Shown one piece after another: positions 26,701-32,879 of a stretch of DNA of 64,000 bases. The position numbers and the translations under genes were made by a program. This DNA comes from Scleromatobacter sp964418745 (GTDB lineage Bacteria > Pseudomonadota > Gammaproteobacteria > Burkholderiales > Burkholderiaceae_C): assembly GCA_964418745.1 (NCBI GenBank), contig CAYQMX010000007.1, positions 191,071 to 255,070 of the forward strand. The letters are read 5' to 3'. How positions within the stretch are numbered: the first letter of the stretch is position 1; each line of letters starts with the position of its first letter. Under the pieces are notes generated by a model. The model was not told the DNA's origin and ran no database searches. It was given only the letters and a program-made list of their open reading frames with translations.

Positions 26701-27510
26701 GAGCGCCACGCTGGGCGAGCCCGTGGGCGGCTGCGTGAAGGCCAGCGCCAGGTCCGCCGACAGCACGCCCGCGGCCACGCGCACCGGCAGCGAATCGGGC
26801 AGGTAGCCCAGGTAGGGGCGCACGTCGAGATCGGCCAGGCTCAGCTTGAGCGTCGCGCGGTCCGTGGCGGCGAACGGCGTCGCCTGCGCGGCGCTGTCGA
26901 AGGCGGCGCCGTTGAGGCGGAAGGCCAGGTGCGGCTGCACGGTGATGTCCACCTGGGCCGGCAGGTTCGACAGGAACGGCAGCGACAGGTTGAACCGGTC
27001 GACCACGTGCAACTGGCCTTCAGGGCGGTCGTCGAAGCGCAGGGCGAGGTCGCGCACCTGCAGGTTGTACAGCGCGAAGCGCGCCGGTTCGGACGGCGCC
27101 GCGCCGGGCTGGGGCGTGAAGCGGCGGATCAGGTCGTCGACGTCGTAGTGGCCCGGCGCGGTGCGGGTCAGTGCGATGCGCGGCTGGTCGAGGTCGATCG
27201 CCTCGATCACCGGCGCGCGCCGGAAGATCGACGATGCCGCCAGGTTGGCGCGGATGCGGGCGACCTGCAGCAGCGGCGGTGCGGAGGCGCCGGGCGCCGG
27301 GCCGATGGCGAGGTCGTGCAGCACGATCTCGAGTCCCCACGGATGGAAGTCGACCGCGCCCAGCGTCACGGCGCGTCCCAGCACGGCCGCGAGCCGTCCC
27401 GGCGCCTGCCACTTGACCAGCGGCGGCACCGCCAGCCACATGATGACCCACAGCGCCACCAGCGTGGCGATCGCCGCGCCCACTCGACGCACCCACTTGC
27501 CCTGCACCAT
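23764..27510 (-). CDS. Very large AsmA/DUF748-family envelope protein
   Basis: 1248 residues. One N-terminal transmembrane helix (RVGAAIATLVALWVIMWLAV) anchors a long periplasmic part that begins with the AsmA-like segment GRAVTLGAVDFHPWGLEIVL. Many beta-rich repeats follow, and the DUF748 region near residues 870-1090 contains LPIDIAIGGIRLVNGRVDYT. A C-terminal part reads TAVVTDASAAALDKVATAL, reminiscent of OmpA-like spacing. Proteins of this AsmA/TamB/YhdP class form hydrophobic grooves that may move lipids between the membranes. Start chosen at the Met before MVQGKWVRRV; the frame runs further upstream without membrane-protein features. Alanine/proline linkers interrupt the domains. Confidence 0.85.
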   Translation of the reverse strand: MVQGKWVRRVGAAIATLVALWVIMWLAVPPLVKWQAPGRLAAVLGRAVTLGAVDFHPWGLEIVLHDLAIGPAPGASAPPLLQVARIRANLAASSIFRRAPVIEAIDLDQPRIALTRTAPGHYDVDDLIRRFTPQPGAAPSEPARFALYNLQVRDLALRFDDRPEGQLHVVDRFNLSLPFLSNLPAQVDITVQPHLAFRLNGAAFDSAAQATPFAATDRATLKLSLADLDVRPYLGYLPDSLPVRVAAGVLSADLALAFTQPPTGSPSVALKGWVAAHDLALNNGAGLPLLAWKQARVGLADVQPLARKLAFDSVRLEGVQWHLDRDANGSIDTLRAGAPAQAAAASAAGAPDATPEPPWEVRVAAFDIVDSQILWNDAVVRPAAALRFDGLALSAKKLQWPATAPMAFTLAAGVAPQAASAALPATAAVSAPVPARVAFEGTAGTQDAQVAITLSDLSLATLAPYIAQSVIPRVDGVLGAKASLTWSAKADAPALKIVVADATLAALRVQPAGSAPAASWDSLALRDVQLDVQARTVSVDGVKLLHPGVQVMREADGQLDAARWLRASAPAPAGAPSQAAGAPWHVQVRNATLSDGLLQFADASLHPEQHLPPVRAELRQLQVEVQDFAWSGDRPMPPARVTLSARIGRPSLAGSRSPRGGELGWKGTLGASPLTASGNLRIVRFPVALVTPWVAERLPVSLLRAEAGYVGRVDLRAAPAGLAVTATGDALLGDVHLTTLAAAPPASAASTASATPPDELLGWQSLSLKGLKFALKPDATPRLDIAQVDLDDLFARVLVTEQGRLNLQDIGGASAGATPPGDAASAPPAPPASAAAAASTPLPIDIAIGGIRLVNGRVDYTDHFVRPNYSAALTELNGSLGAFSSTSRDMAALQLHGRAEGTALLDITGQVNPLAPPLALDVQAKATDLELAPLSPYAGKYAGYAIERGKLSMDVAYRIDADGRLEAKNQVILNQLTFGDAIDSPTATKLPVRLAVALLKDRNGVIDINLPISGSVNDPQFSVGGIVVKLIVNLLVKAVTSPFSLLAGGGSGPDMSAIEFRPGTAVVTDASAAALDKVATALVDRPALQMTITGTADPQAERVDWQRESVEARLRAMARDESLRAGAPASAPASAPAALAPAARSALLRTLYQQTRLPDKPRNALGLAKDIPEADMAALLAKNVPVNDEAMRQEALTRAIAVRDALIAKGISSDRLFLAAPTLHAATGDAPFDAPAWTPRATLALAMP

Positions 27511-27668
27511 TGCCTGCGAACTCCCGACGCGCCGTCGAAGTCCGGCGCGCAGCGCCCAGTATCGTGGGGATTTCCGCACCCGGTGTATCCGGCTGTCGCC
27601 GCAGGCTGGCGAACCGCCCGCGTTGTTGCGCCGGGCCAATGGCGGCGTGACGAACGCACTTGTCCGGC

Positions 27669-27698
27669 TTGACGCAAACCGGCGATACGCCGGATACG
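27669..27698 (+). promoter_or_regulatory. Promoter of the candidate sRNA
   Basis: TTGACG (27669-27674) and GATACG (27693-27698) with an 18-base spacer. The -35 is strong and the -10 weak (central ATA only). The start would be near 27705, directly before the structured RNA. Confidence 0.4.
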
Positions 27699-27704
27699 CG
27701 AGCG

Positions 27705-27820
27705 CGCTCTACTGCATGGGTACCTTTCGATGGGGTATCCCCCGGCAGCGCGCCTTTCCTCTTTCCTCCCTGGCTGCCGGCTTCACAGCCCGGACTCGCG
27801 TCCGGGCTGTCTTCTTTTCC
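27705..27820 (+). ncRNA. Candidate small RNA with C/U-rich loop and intrinsic terminator
   Basis: About 115 bases lying alone on the plus strand between two minus-strand genes. Three hairpins follow one another: 27718-27724 with 27734-27741 (one bulge), 27742-27748 with 27774-27780 (CCGGCAG/CTGCCGG) and a perfect nine-pair stem 27787-27795 with 27800-27808 followed by TCTTCTTTTCC. The second hairpin exposes a 25-base pyrimidine-rich loop containing CCTTTCCTC and TTTCCTCCC, which is complementary to Shine-Dalgarno sequences. This layout recalls trans-acting sRNAs with C-rich anti-Shine-Dalgarno loops. No homologue is recognised; transcription is inferred from the promoter-like and terminator-like elements. 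Confidence 0.45.
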
Positions 27821-27823
27821 CCT

Positions 27824-28186
27824 TCAACGCTCGGGATATTGCGGCGGGAGCACGTCGGGCTTCTGCGCCGCCGGCTGGTGCTCGCCGCCCGGCATCCCCA
27901 CGCCGGGGCCGGCCGGGAAGCCGTAGGCGCCGTCGCCGCGCTCGCTGCCCGGATTCACGCGGGCCGTGCCGCTGTCGACGGCGGGCAGGTCGCCGCCCAT
28001 GTAGCCGCCGGCCTGGCCCACGTAGGTGCCGTCGTCGGCCCGGGCGTCGGCGCTCTGCAACGGCGCATCGGCCTCCGGCGCGAGCGCGCGTTCGGCGGGA
28101 CTGGCGGTCTGTTGACGGACGCCGGCCGCATGGTCGCGGGTGAGGGCGGGGTCGTGGGCGCCGGGGTTCTCGATCTCGATGTTCAT
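27824..28186 (-). CDS. Hypothetical hydrophilic protein
   Basis: 120 residues, rich in Gly, Ala, Pro and Asp, with no signal peptide, membrane helix or known motif; probably disordered. Start MNIEIENPGAHDPAL is supported by GGAG ten bases upstream (28197-28200 region, minus strand). Its stop lies just beside the terminator of the sRNA candidate on the other strand. A long in-frame extension upstream runs antisense to the next gene's promoter and is less likely. Confidence 0.55.
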   Translation of the reverse strand: MNIEIENPGAHDPALTRDHAAGVRQQTASPAERALAPEADAPLQSADARADDGTYVGQAGGYMGGDLPAVDSGTARVNPGSERGDGAYGFPAGPGVGMPGGEHQPAAQKPDVLPPQYPER

Positions 28187-28301
28187 GCTGCGCTCCTGTG
28201 CGGCGCCGTCGGTGGCGCGCTCGTCACGGGCAAGCGGGATGCCCTGCAACGCAGCGTTCACGTCGCTCGCGCATACTGCGCTTACACCGCTGCCAGTCTG
28301 C

Positions 28302-28565
28302 ATGAACCCCACCGAAGCCCTCCAAGCCGCGCAGGACGCCGGCTTGACGCTGCCGAGTCCGGCCTGGATCTTCGGCTGCATCCTGTTCAGCCTGGCCGGC
28401 TTCGCCGCCTGGCGCTACGGCAAGGGGGTGGCCCAACCGCGCATCCGCTGGCTGGGCCTGGCGCTGATGCTCTACGGCTACGTCACCGGTCCGACCTGGC
28501 TCCTGTACGTCGTGGGACTGGCACTGTGCGCGGCCATCTGGTGGGTGCGCCCGCGCGCCGACTGA
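28302..28565 (+). CDS. Small conserved inner-membrane protein
   Basis: 87 residues with three hydrophobic helices (WIFGCILFSLAGFAAWRYG, WLGLALMLYGYVTGPTWLLY, VVGLALCAAIWWV). Short proteins with this SPAWIFG...RYGKG...LMLYGY pattern are common in betaproteobacteria and remain without assigned function. It stands alone, convergent to the DUF6916-like gene. The start is the Met after the promoter-like region around 28270; an upstream extension lacks membrane character. Confidence 0.75.
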   Translation: MNPTEALQAAQDAGLTLPSPAWIFGCILFSLAGFAAWRYGKGVAQPRIRWLGLALMLYGYVTGPTWLLYVVGLALCAAIWWVRPRAD

Positions 28566-28570
28566 CGCGT

Positions 28571-28996
28571 TCAGGCCAGCAGGTTGAAGCGGGCCGTGTA
28601 GCGCGCGCTGCCGCGTTCGAGGTGCAGCGCCAGGCGCTGGCCGGTGGCGTGCGCCAGCAGGCGCAGGCCGTCGGCGGTGGCCGGTGCGCGGGCAGCGCCG
28701 ACCGGCACGAACGCGACGTCGAATTGCTCGGTGGCCGCGCAGCGCGCGACCGGCGCCACGGCCGCGAGCACCAGTTGCTCGCCCGTGCCGGGGCCGGCGA
28801 CGACCGTGAAGCGCTCGCCGACGTAGGCCGCGAACGCGGCGGCGTCGGCCCGCCCGGCCAGGTCGGGCAGGCGCCGGGTGCGCGTCAGCAACTCGCGCAG
28901 GCCGGCGCGCGGTGCGTTGCCCGGCGCGTCGAGGGCCAGGGCCGGCGCGGCGACGACGGCAGCCATCCCGCCGGCCACGAACTCACGCTTGTTCAT
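28571..28996 (-). CDS. Exported DUF6916-like protein
   Basis: 141 residues. MNKREFVAGGMAAVVAAPALA is a signal peptide, Tat-like in shape but with KR instead of RR. The mature part is beta-rich (FTVVAGPGTGEQLVLAAVAPV, FDVAFVPVGAARAP, LALHLERGSARYTARF) and resembles small DUF6916 proteins often encoded beside phage tail-collar genes; the family name is from memory. Its start lies 14 bases inside the end of the acetyltransferase gene, making it the last gene of the collar operon. Function unknown. Confidence 0.6.
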   Translation of the reverse strand: MNKREFVAGGMAAVVAAPALALDAPGNAPRAGLRELLTRTRRLPDLAGRADAAAFAAYVGERFTVVAGPGTGEQLVLAAVAPVARCAATEQFDVAFVPVGAARAPATADGLRLLAHATGQRLALHLERGSARYTARFNLLA

Positions 28997-29507
28997 GATT
29001 CTTCTCCTTGGATTGGGGCGCGTGCCGCGTGCCGGGCTTCCAGGCCATCGCCTGGCGCACCCCGGCCTCGCCGACCTTTCGAAAGCCCAGGCGCTCGTAC
29101 AGGCGTTGCGCCGGGTTGCCGACCACGACCTGCAGTTCGACGTCGAGCCCGGTCGCCGCGGCGCGGGACTGCACGCGCCGCAGGCATGCGCTGCCGATGC
29201 CCTGGCCGCGCAGCCCGTCCACCAGCGAGATGTCGAGCACCGTCAGGCTGCGCGCGTCCTGCGCCACCCACAGGCGGCCGATGGGGCAGCGGCGCAGCTC
29301 GACGATCTCGCAGCGGGCGCCCGGGTGGCGGCGCTCATAGTCGCGCCGCTGCGCCTCGAACTGCGTCTTCATGAAATTGCGCTCCATCTCGACCGGCCAG
29401 CCCAGGTGCGCGAACTCCTCGGCGCGCGTGCTGGCGTACAGCGCGACCAGGAATGCGCGATCCGATGCCAGTGCGTCGCGCAGCGTGATCACGTCGTCGG
29501 CGGTCAT
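28983..29507 (-). CDS. GNAT-family N-acetyltransferase
   Basis: 174 residues with the GNAT fold. LRDALASDRAFLVALYASTR opens the domain, VLDISLVDGLRGQGIGSACL is the acetyl-CoA loop (R/Q-x-x-G-x-G/A form) and NPAQRLYERLGFRKVGE the C-terminal helix-strand. It would acetylate an amine of unknown identity in the cytoplasm. Members of this group often accompany tail-collar proteins, as here, where it sits 14 bases after three collar genes and overlaps the next gene. Start is the Met in a short gap after the last collar gene. Confidence 0.85.
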   Translation of the reverse strand: MTADDVITLRDALASDRAFLVALYASTRAEEFAHLGWPVEMERNFMKTQFEAQRRDYERRHPGARCEIVELRRCPIGRLWVAQDARSLTVLDISLVDGLRGQGIGSACLRRVQSRAAATGLDVELQVVVGNPAQRLYERLGFRKVGEAGVRQAMAWKPGTRHAPQSKEKNHEQA

Positions 29508-29521
29508 GGCGGGGCGCGCGC

Positions 29522-30052
29522 TCACGAGCGCGGCGGGAAGATGCCTTGCAGGGCGATGATGAAGGACACGGCCAGGTAGGGCGGCAGGTTGTCGTGCGCG
29601 GCGCCGCCGCCGCTGGGGCCCAGGTCGGACGCTGCCGTGGCCAGGTAGACCGCGTCGGGTGCGCGGTAGAGGCCGCTGCCGTTGGAGGTGGGCGCCAGGC
29701 TGACGGTGGCGCCGGGCGTGCCGGTGGTCGCGCCCGCGACCGCCACCATCCCGTGGCCATGCGCCGGCAGCTGCGCGGCGCCCAGCGTCACCGCCTCGCT
29801 GCCGCCCGTCTCGCCGACGCTGCGCGGGCTCAGGCCCGGGCCGGCGCCGCCGCCGGCGTGCATCGGAAAGGCGCCTTGCAGGTTGGGCAGGCCGAAGGTG
29901 CTCTTGCCGTCGCCGCCGTAGTTGGTGCCCAGCAGCGAGAACAGCGCCGTGTTCTGCGAGATGGGCAGCACCTGCCCGTTGCAGAACGCCCATCCGGTCG
30001 GCGCGAAGTTGCCGCAGAACAGGCGGACCTCGCCCACGAATTGATCGGCCAT
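29522..30052 (-). CDS. Phage tail-collar-domain protein (MdpB-like), copy 3
   Basis: 176 residues. The tail-collar domain opens with VGEVRLFCGNFAPTGWAFCN and continues LFSLLGTNYGGDGKSTFGLP, then an HGHGMVA loop and the C-terminal NLPPYLAVSFIIALQGIFPP. The domain trimerises in phage fibre collars; isolated bacterial versions have been called microcystin-dependent or MdpB-like proteins and have no established role. There is no signal peptide. Third of three related genes, separated by 12 bases from copy 2. Confidence 0.88.
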   Translation of the reverse strand: MADQFVGEVRLFCGNFAPTGWAFCNGQVLPISQNTALFSLLGTNYGGDGKSTFGLPNLQGAFPMHAGGGAGPGLSPRSVGETGGSEAVTLGAAQLPAHGHGMVAVAGATTGTPGATVSLAPTSNGSGLYRAPDAVYLATAASDLGPSGGGAAHDNLPPYLAVSFIIALQGIFPPRS

Positions 30053-30064
30053 GGTCGCCTCCAG

Positions 30065-30580
30065 TCAGTTTTGCGAGGGAAACACGCCGAACAGCGACAC
30101 GATGTAGCTGAGCGCGACGAAGGGCGGCATGTTGTCGTGCGGCTGGCCGCCGCCGACCTGGGTGATGGCGTTCGGATCCATGGCCATGTTGGGCGTCCCC
30201 GTGCCGTACAGGTTCATCGCGGTGGAACTGCCGAGCACCTCCGACGGGCCGTGCGTGGCGCCGGCCGGCGTGGTGCTGGCCAGCATCGGGTGGCGATGCG
30301 AGGGCATCTGGCCCGCGGTCAGGGTGACCGTCTCGACGCCGCCGGACTGGCCGACGACGTAGTTCGACTGTCCGTTGCCGCCCTGGTGCACGGGCACGCG
30401 CCCGCGCAGGTCGGGCAGCGCGTAGGTGACCTGTCCGTCGCCGCCGTAGGTGGTGCCGATCAGCTCGAACAGCACCGTGTTCTCGGCGATGGACAGCAGC
30501 TGGCCATCGCAGAACGCCCAGCCCTGGGGGGCGAAGTTCCCGGCGAACAGGCGGATCTCGCCGACGTAGGGTGAAGACAT
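30065..30580 (-). CDS. Phage tail-collar-domain protein (MdpB-like), copy 2
   Basis: 171 residues, same architecture as its neighbours: VGEIRLFAGNFAPQGWAFCD, LFELIGTTYGGDGQVTYALP, MPSHRHPMLAS and NMPPFVALSYIVSLFGVFPS. The central loop (about 95-145), the exposed part in collar trimers, differs most from the other copies, which suggests that the three proteins form hetero- or alternative trimers. No signal peptide; the usual GGA-type ribosome site precedes the start. Confidence 0.88.
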   Translation of the reverse strand: MSSPYVGEIRLFAGNFAPQGWAFCDGQLLSIAENTVLFELIGTTYGGDGQVTYALPDLRGRVPVHQGGNGQSNYVVGQSGGVETVTLTAGQMPSHRHPMLASTTPAGATHGPSEVLGSSTAMNLYGTGTPNMAMDPNAITQVGGGQPHDNMPPFVALSYIVSLFGVFPSQN

Positions 30581-30589
30581 GGGACCTCG

Positions 30590-31099
30590 CTAGTTGCGCG
30601 ACGGGAAGATGCCCTGCAACGCGATGATGAAGTTCACCGTGAGGTAGGGCGGGCGGTTCTCGTGCGGCTGGCCACCGCCGGTCGCCGCGATGGCCGCCGG
30701 GTTCAGGGGCACGAGGTTGCCCACCGCGGCATAGGCGGGCGTGGCGCCGCGCACCGGGGCCGCCAGCACGCCGCCGGCGGGCGACGAGCTCGCGGCCACC
30801 TTGCCCGAGGCGCGCAGGGTGTGCGCGTGCGACGGGATCTCGGCCACGGCGAGGGTGTGGGTTTCGGCCCCGGCGGCCTGGCCCAGCGGATGCACGCCCG
30901 AGAAATGCATCGGCGCCCGACCTTGCAGGTTGGGCAGCGCGAAGGTGGTCTGGCCATTGCCGCCGTAGGTCGTGCCCAGCAGCGCGAACAGCGCCTGGTT
31001 CTGGTTGATGGCCAGCAGCTGGCCATTGCACAGGGCCCAGCCCCGGGGCGCGAACGCGAAGCTCGTGAGTCGAATCTCGGCAAGGTACGGCGTCGACAT
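30590..31099 (-). CDS. Phage tail-collar-domain protein (MdpB-like), copy 1
   Basis: 169 residues. LAEIRLTSFAFAPRGWALCN, LFALLGTTYGGNGQTTFALP, IPSHAHTLRAS and RPPYLTVNFIIALQGIFPSR show the tail-collar domain. First gene of the five-gene minus-strand set 31099-28571 (three collars, acetyltransferase, DUF6916-like). Divergent from the DUF2891 gene with a 127-base gap holding both promoters, which I could not assign. Tandem duplication followed by divergence is the simplest origin of the trio. Confidence 0.88.
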   Translation of the reverse strand: MSTPYLAEIRLTSFAFAPRGWALCNGQLLAINQNQALFALLGTTYGGNGQTTFALPNLQGRAPMHFSGVHPLGQAAGAETHTLAVAEIPSHAHTLRASGKVAASSSPAGGVLAAPVRGATPAYAAVGNLVPLNPAAIAATGGGQPHENRPPYLTVNFIIALQGIFPSRN

Positions 31100-31226
31100 G
31101 GCGATCCTTTGGGGCCGGAACCGGGAGCCGCCGGCAGGATCGGATCACATCACCGGCACCCGGGGCTCGCCATCCCCAGGATGAAGTCGGCGCGCCGCGC
31201 GGCCGGGCTGTTGCAGAATCGGCGCC

Positions 31227-32258
31227 ATGAATGCCCGCACCGCCGACCACGACATCCACGCCAGCGCCGCCGCGCTCGCCGACTGCGCGCTGGACGTGCT
31301 GGCGCGGCGCTTCCCGCACAAGCTCGACCACCTGATCCTCGACGAGCACGACCATGGGCTGCCGCAGCAGATGCACCCGGTCTTCGACGGCTGCTTCGAC
31401 TGGCATTCCAGCGTCCACATGCACTGGTCGCTGCTGCGCCTGCGCGCGATCGCGCCGCGGCTGGCCCGCAGCGACGCGATCACGCGCCGCTTCGACGCCC
31501 ACCTGCGGCCCGAGCTGGTCGAGCGCGAGCTCGCGTACCTGCGCACGCCCGGACGCGCCAGCTTCGAACGTCCCTATGGCTGGGCCTGGCTGCTGAAGCT
31601 GCAATCCGAACTTGTCATTCAATCGGACAACGACGCGGCGACGGCGCGCTGGGCCGCCGCGTTGCGGCCGCTGGCCGACGAGATCGCACGCCGGCTGGCC
31701 GACTTCCTGCAGCGCAGCCACTACCCGGTGCGCGCCGGCACGCACGCGAACTCGGCGTTCGCGCTGCTGCTGGCGCGCGACTTCGCGCACGTCGTCGGCG
31801 ATGTCGCGCTGCGCGAGGCCATCGATGGCGCCGCGTCCGGCTGGTTCGGCGCCGACGCGGCCTACCCCGCGCTGTACGAGCCCAGCGGCACCGACTTCCT
31901 GTCGCCGGGCCTGTGCGAGGCCTTGCTGATGCAGCGCGTGCTCGGCGCCGGCTTCGAGGCGTGGTGGGCACGGTTCGCGCCCGCCGCCGCGGCGCTGGCG
32001 CGCTGGGATGCGCCGGCCGTCGTCAGCGACCGCAGCGACGGCCAACTGGTGCACCTGGACGGCCTGAACCTGTCGCGCGCGTGGTGCCTGCGCGCGCTCG
32101 CGGGCGCGAGCACCTTGCCCGCGCCGCTGCGCGAGCGCTTCGCGCGCGCGGCGCAGGCGCACTGGCAGGCGGCGTGGCCGCACGTGACCGGCGGCGATTT
32201 CGTCGCCACGCACTGGCTGGTCAGCTTCGCGCTGCTCGGTTTGCAGCCCGTGAACTAG
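31227..32258 (+). CDS. DUF2891 family protein
   Basis: 343 residues of the DUF2891 family, recognised by HPVFDGCFDWHSSVHMHWSL, ERPYGWAWLLKLQSEL, YPVRAGTHANSAFALLLA and DGLNLSRAWCLRAL. The many conserved His, Trp and Asp residues in a helical, glycosidase-like (alpha/alpha) context suggest an enzyme on sugars, but no activity is known to me. No signal peptide, so cytoplasmic. Divergent from the collar operon. Confidence 0.85.
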   Translation: MNARTADHDIHASAAALADCALDVLARRFPHKLDHLILDEHDHGLPQQMHPVFDGCFDWHSSVHMHWSLLRLRAIAPRLARSDAITRRFDAHLRPELVERELAYLRTPGRASFERPYGWAWLLKLQSELVIQSDNDAATARWAAALRPLADEIARRLADFLQRSHYPVRAGTHANSAFALLLARDFAHVVGDVALREAIDGAASGWFGADAAYPALYEPSGTDFLSPGLCEALLMQRVLGAGFEAWWARFAPAAAALARWDAPAVVSDRSDGQLVHLDGLNLSRAWCLRALAGASTLPAPLRERFARAAQAHWQAAWPHVTGGDFVATHWLVSFALLGLQPVN

Positions 32259-32386
32259 TTCTCGAAGCCCGGCGTTCGCGCCGCTCATTCCTCCAGCAGC
32301 GCTGTCGATAAGGTCAGCAAGGGCTGCTCCAGATCGCCATCCAGATCCGGCCGCGGCCGCACCTGTATCCCGGACTGGAGACGCGA

Positions 32387-32857
32387 ATGAAGTTCAGCTG
32401 CATCCCCCATGGCCTCGCGCTGGCCGCCACCCTGGCCCTGTCGTCGACCGGCGCCGCGGCCGCGGCAGGCGACCTGCGCGCGCTGAGCGAATCGGAGATG
32501 TCCGATGTCTACGGCCGCGGCCTGAACGACCCGACGCTGACCGCGCTCGGCGCCCTCAGCGCCAAGGAGCAGGGCAGCAGCGCTGTCTCGGCCTCGGCCG
32601 CCGCCGATGCGCTGGCGGCCCTCGGCTCGCTGCCGATGGACAACCTGCAGAGCCTGGATCGCCAGCTCACGCAGCAACGCATGCAGACCGCCACCACCAG
32701 CCTGCAGACGACCCTGAAGATCGCCCAGACCATGCTGGCGCTGAGCAACGCGCTGACGCCGATCACCAGCAACGTCACGCTGCCGGTGCTGCCGTTCCCG
32801 CTGCTGTTCGCACTGCCGTCGCTGCCCAGCCTCGACGCGATCCAGCACAAGCACTGA
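32387..32857 (+). CDS. Exported protein with double-glycine-like motif, outside the C39 operon
   Basis: 156 residues. Sec signal 1-27 (MKFSCIPHGLALAATLALSS...) then LSESEMSDVYGR at residues 33-44, which keeps the spacing L-12, E-8, M-7, V-4, G-2 of double-glycine leaders, with Arg at -1. The rest is helical and amphipathic (DNLQSLDRQLTQQRMQTATT) with a hydrophobic Pro/Leu stretch near the C-terminus (VTLPVLPFPLLFALPSLPSL). The motif is shared with four exported proteins at 38772-41708. It is convergent with the last gene of that operon, 22 bases away. GGAG at 32377-32380 supports the start. Probable substrate of the C39 peptidase; this is inference. Confidence 0.65.
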   Translation: MKFSCIPHGLALAATLALSSTGAAAAAGDLRALSESEMSDVYGRGLNDPTLTALGALSAKEQGSSAVSASAAADALAALGSLPMDNLQSLDRQLTQQRMQTATTSLQTTLKIAQTMLALSNALTPITSNVTLPVLPFPLLFALPSLPSLDAIQHKH

Positions 32858-32879
32858 CCGGTCGACGCCGGCCTGGTGG

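Noticed and set aside
27600..27830. A cyclic-di-GMP or other known riboswitch
   Set aside because: GACGCAAA-like text near 27671 recalls a GEMM element, but the other conserved blocks are missing and no plus-strand gene follows the terminator.
21807..31099. A contractile injection system or prophage remnant
   Set aside because: Only a tube-like protein and three collar proteins are present; no sheath, baseplate, ATPase, terminase, capsid, integrase or attachment sites.
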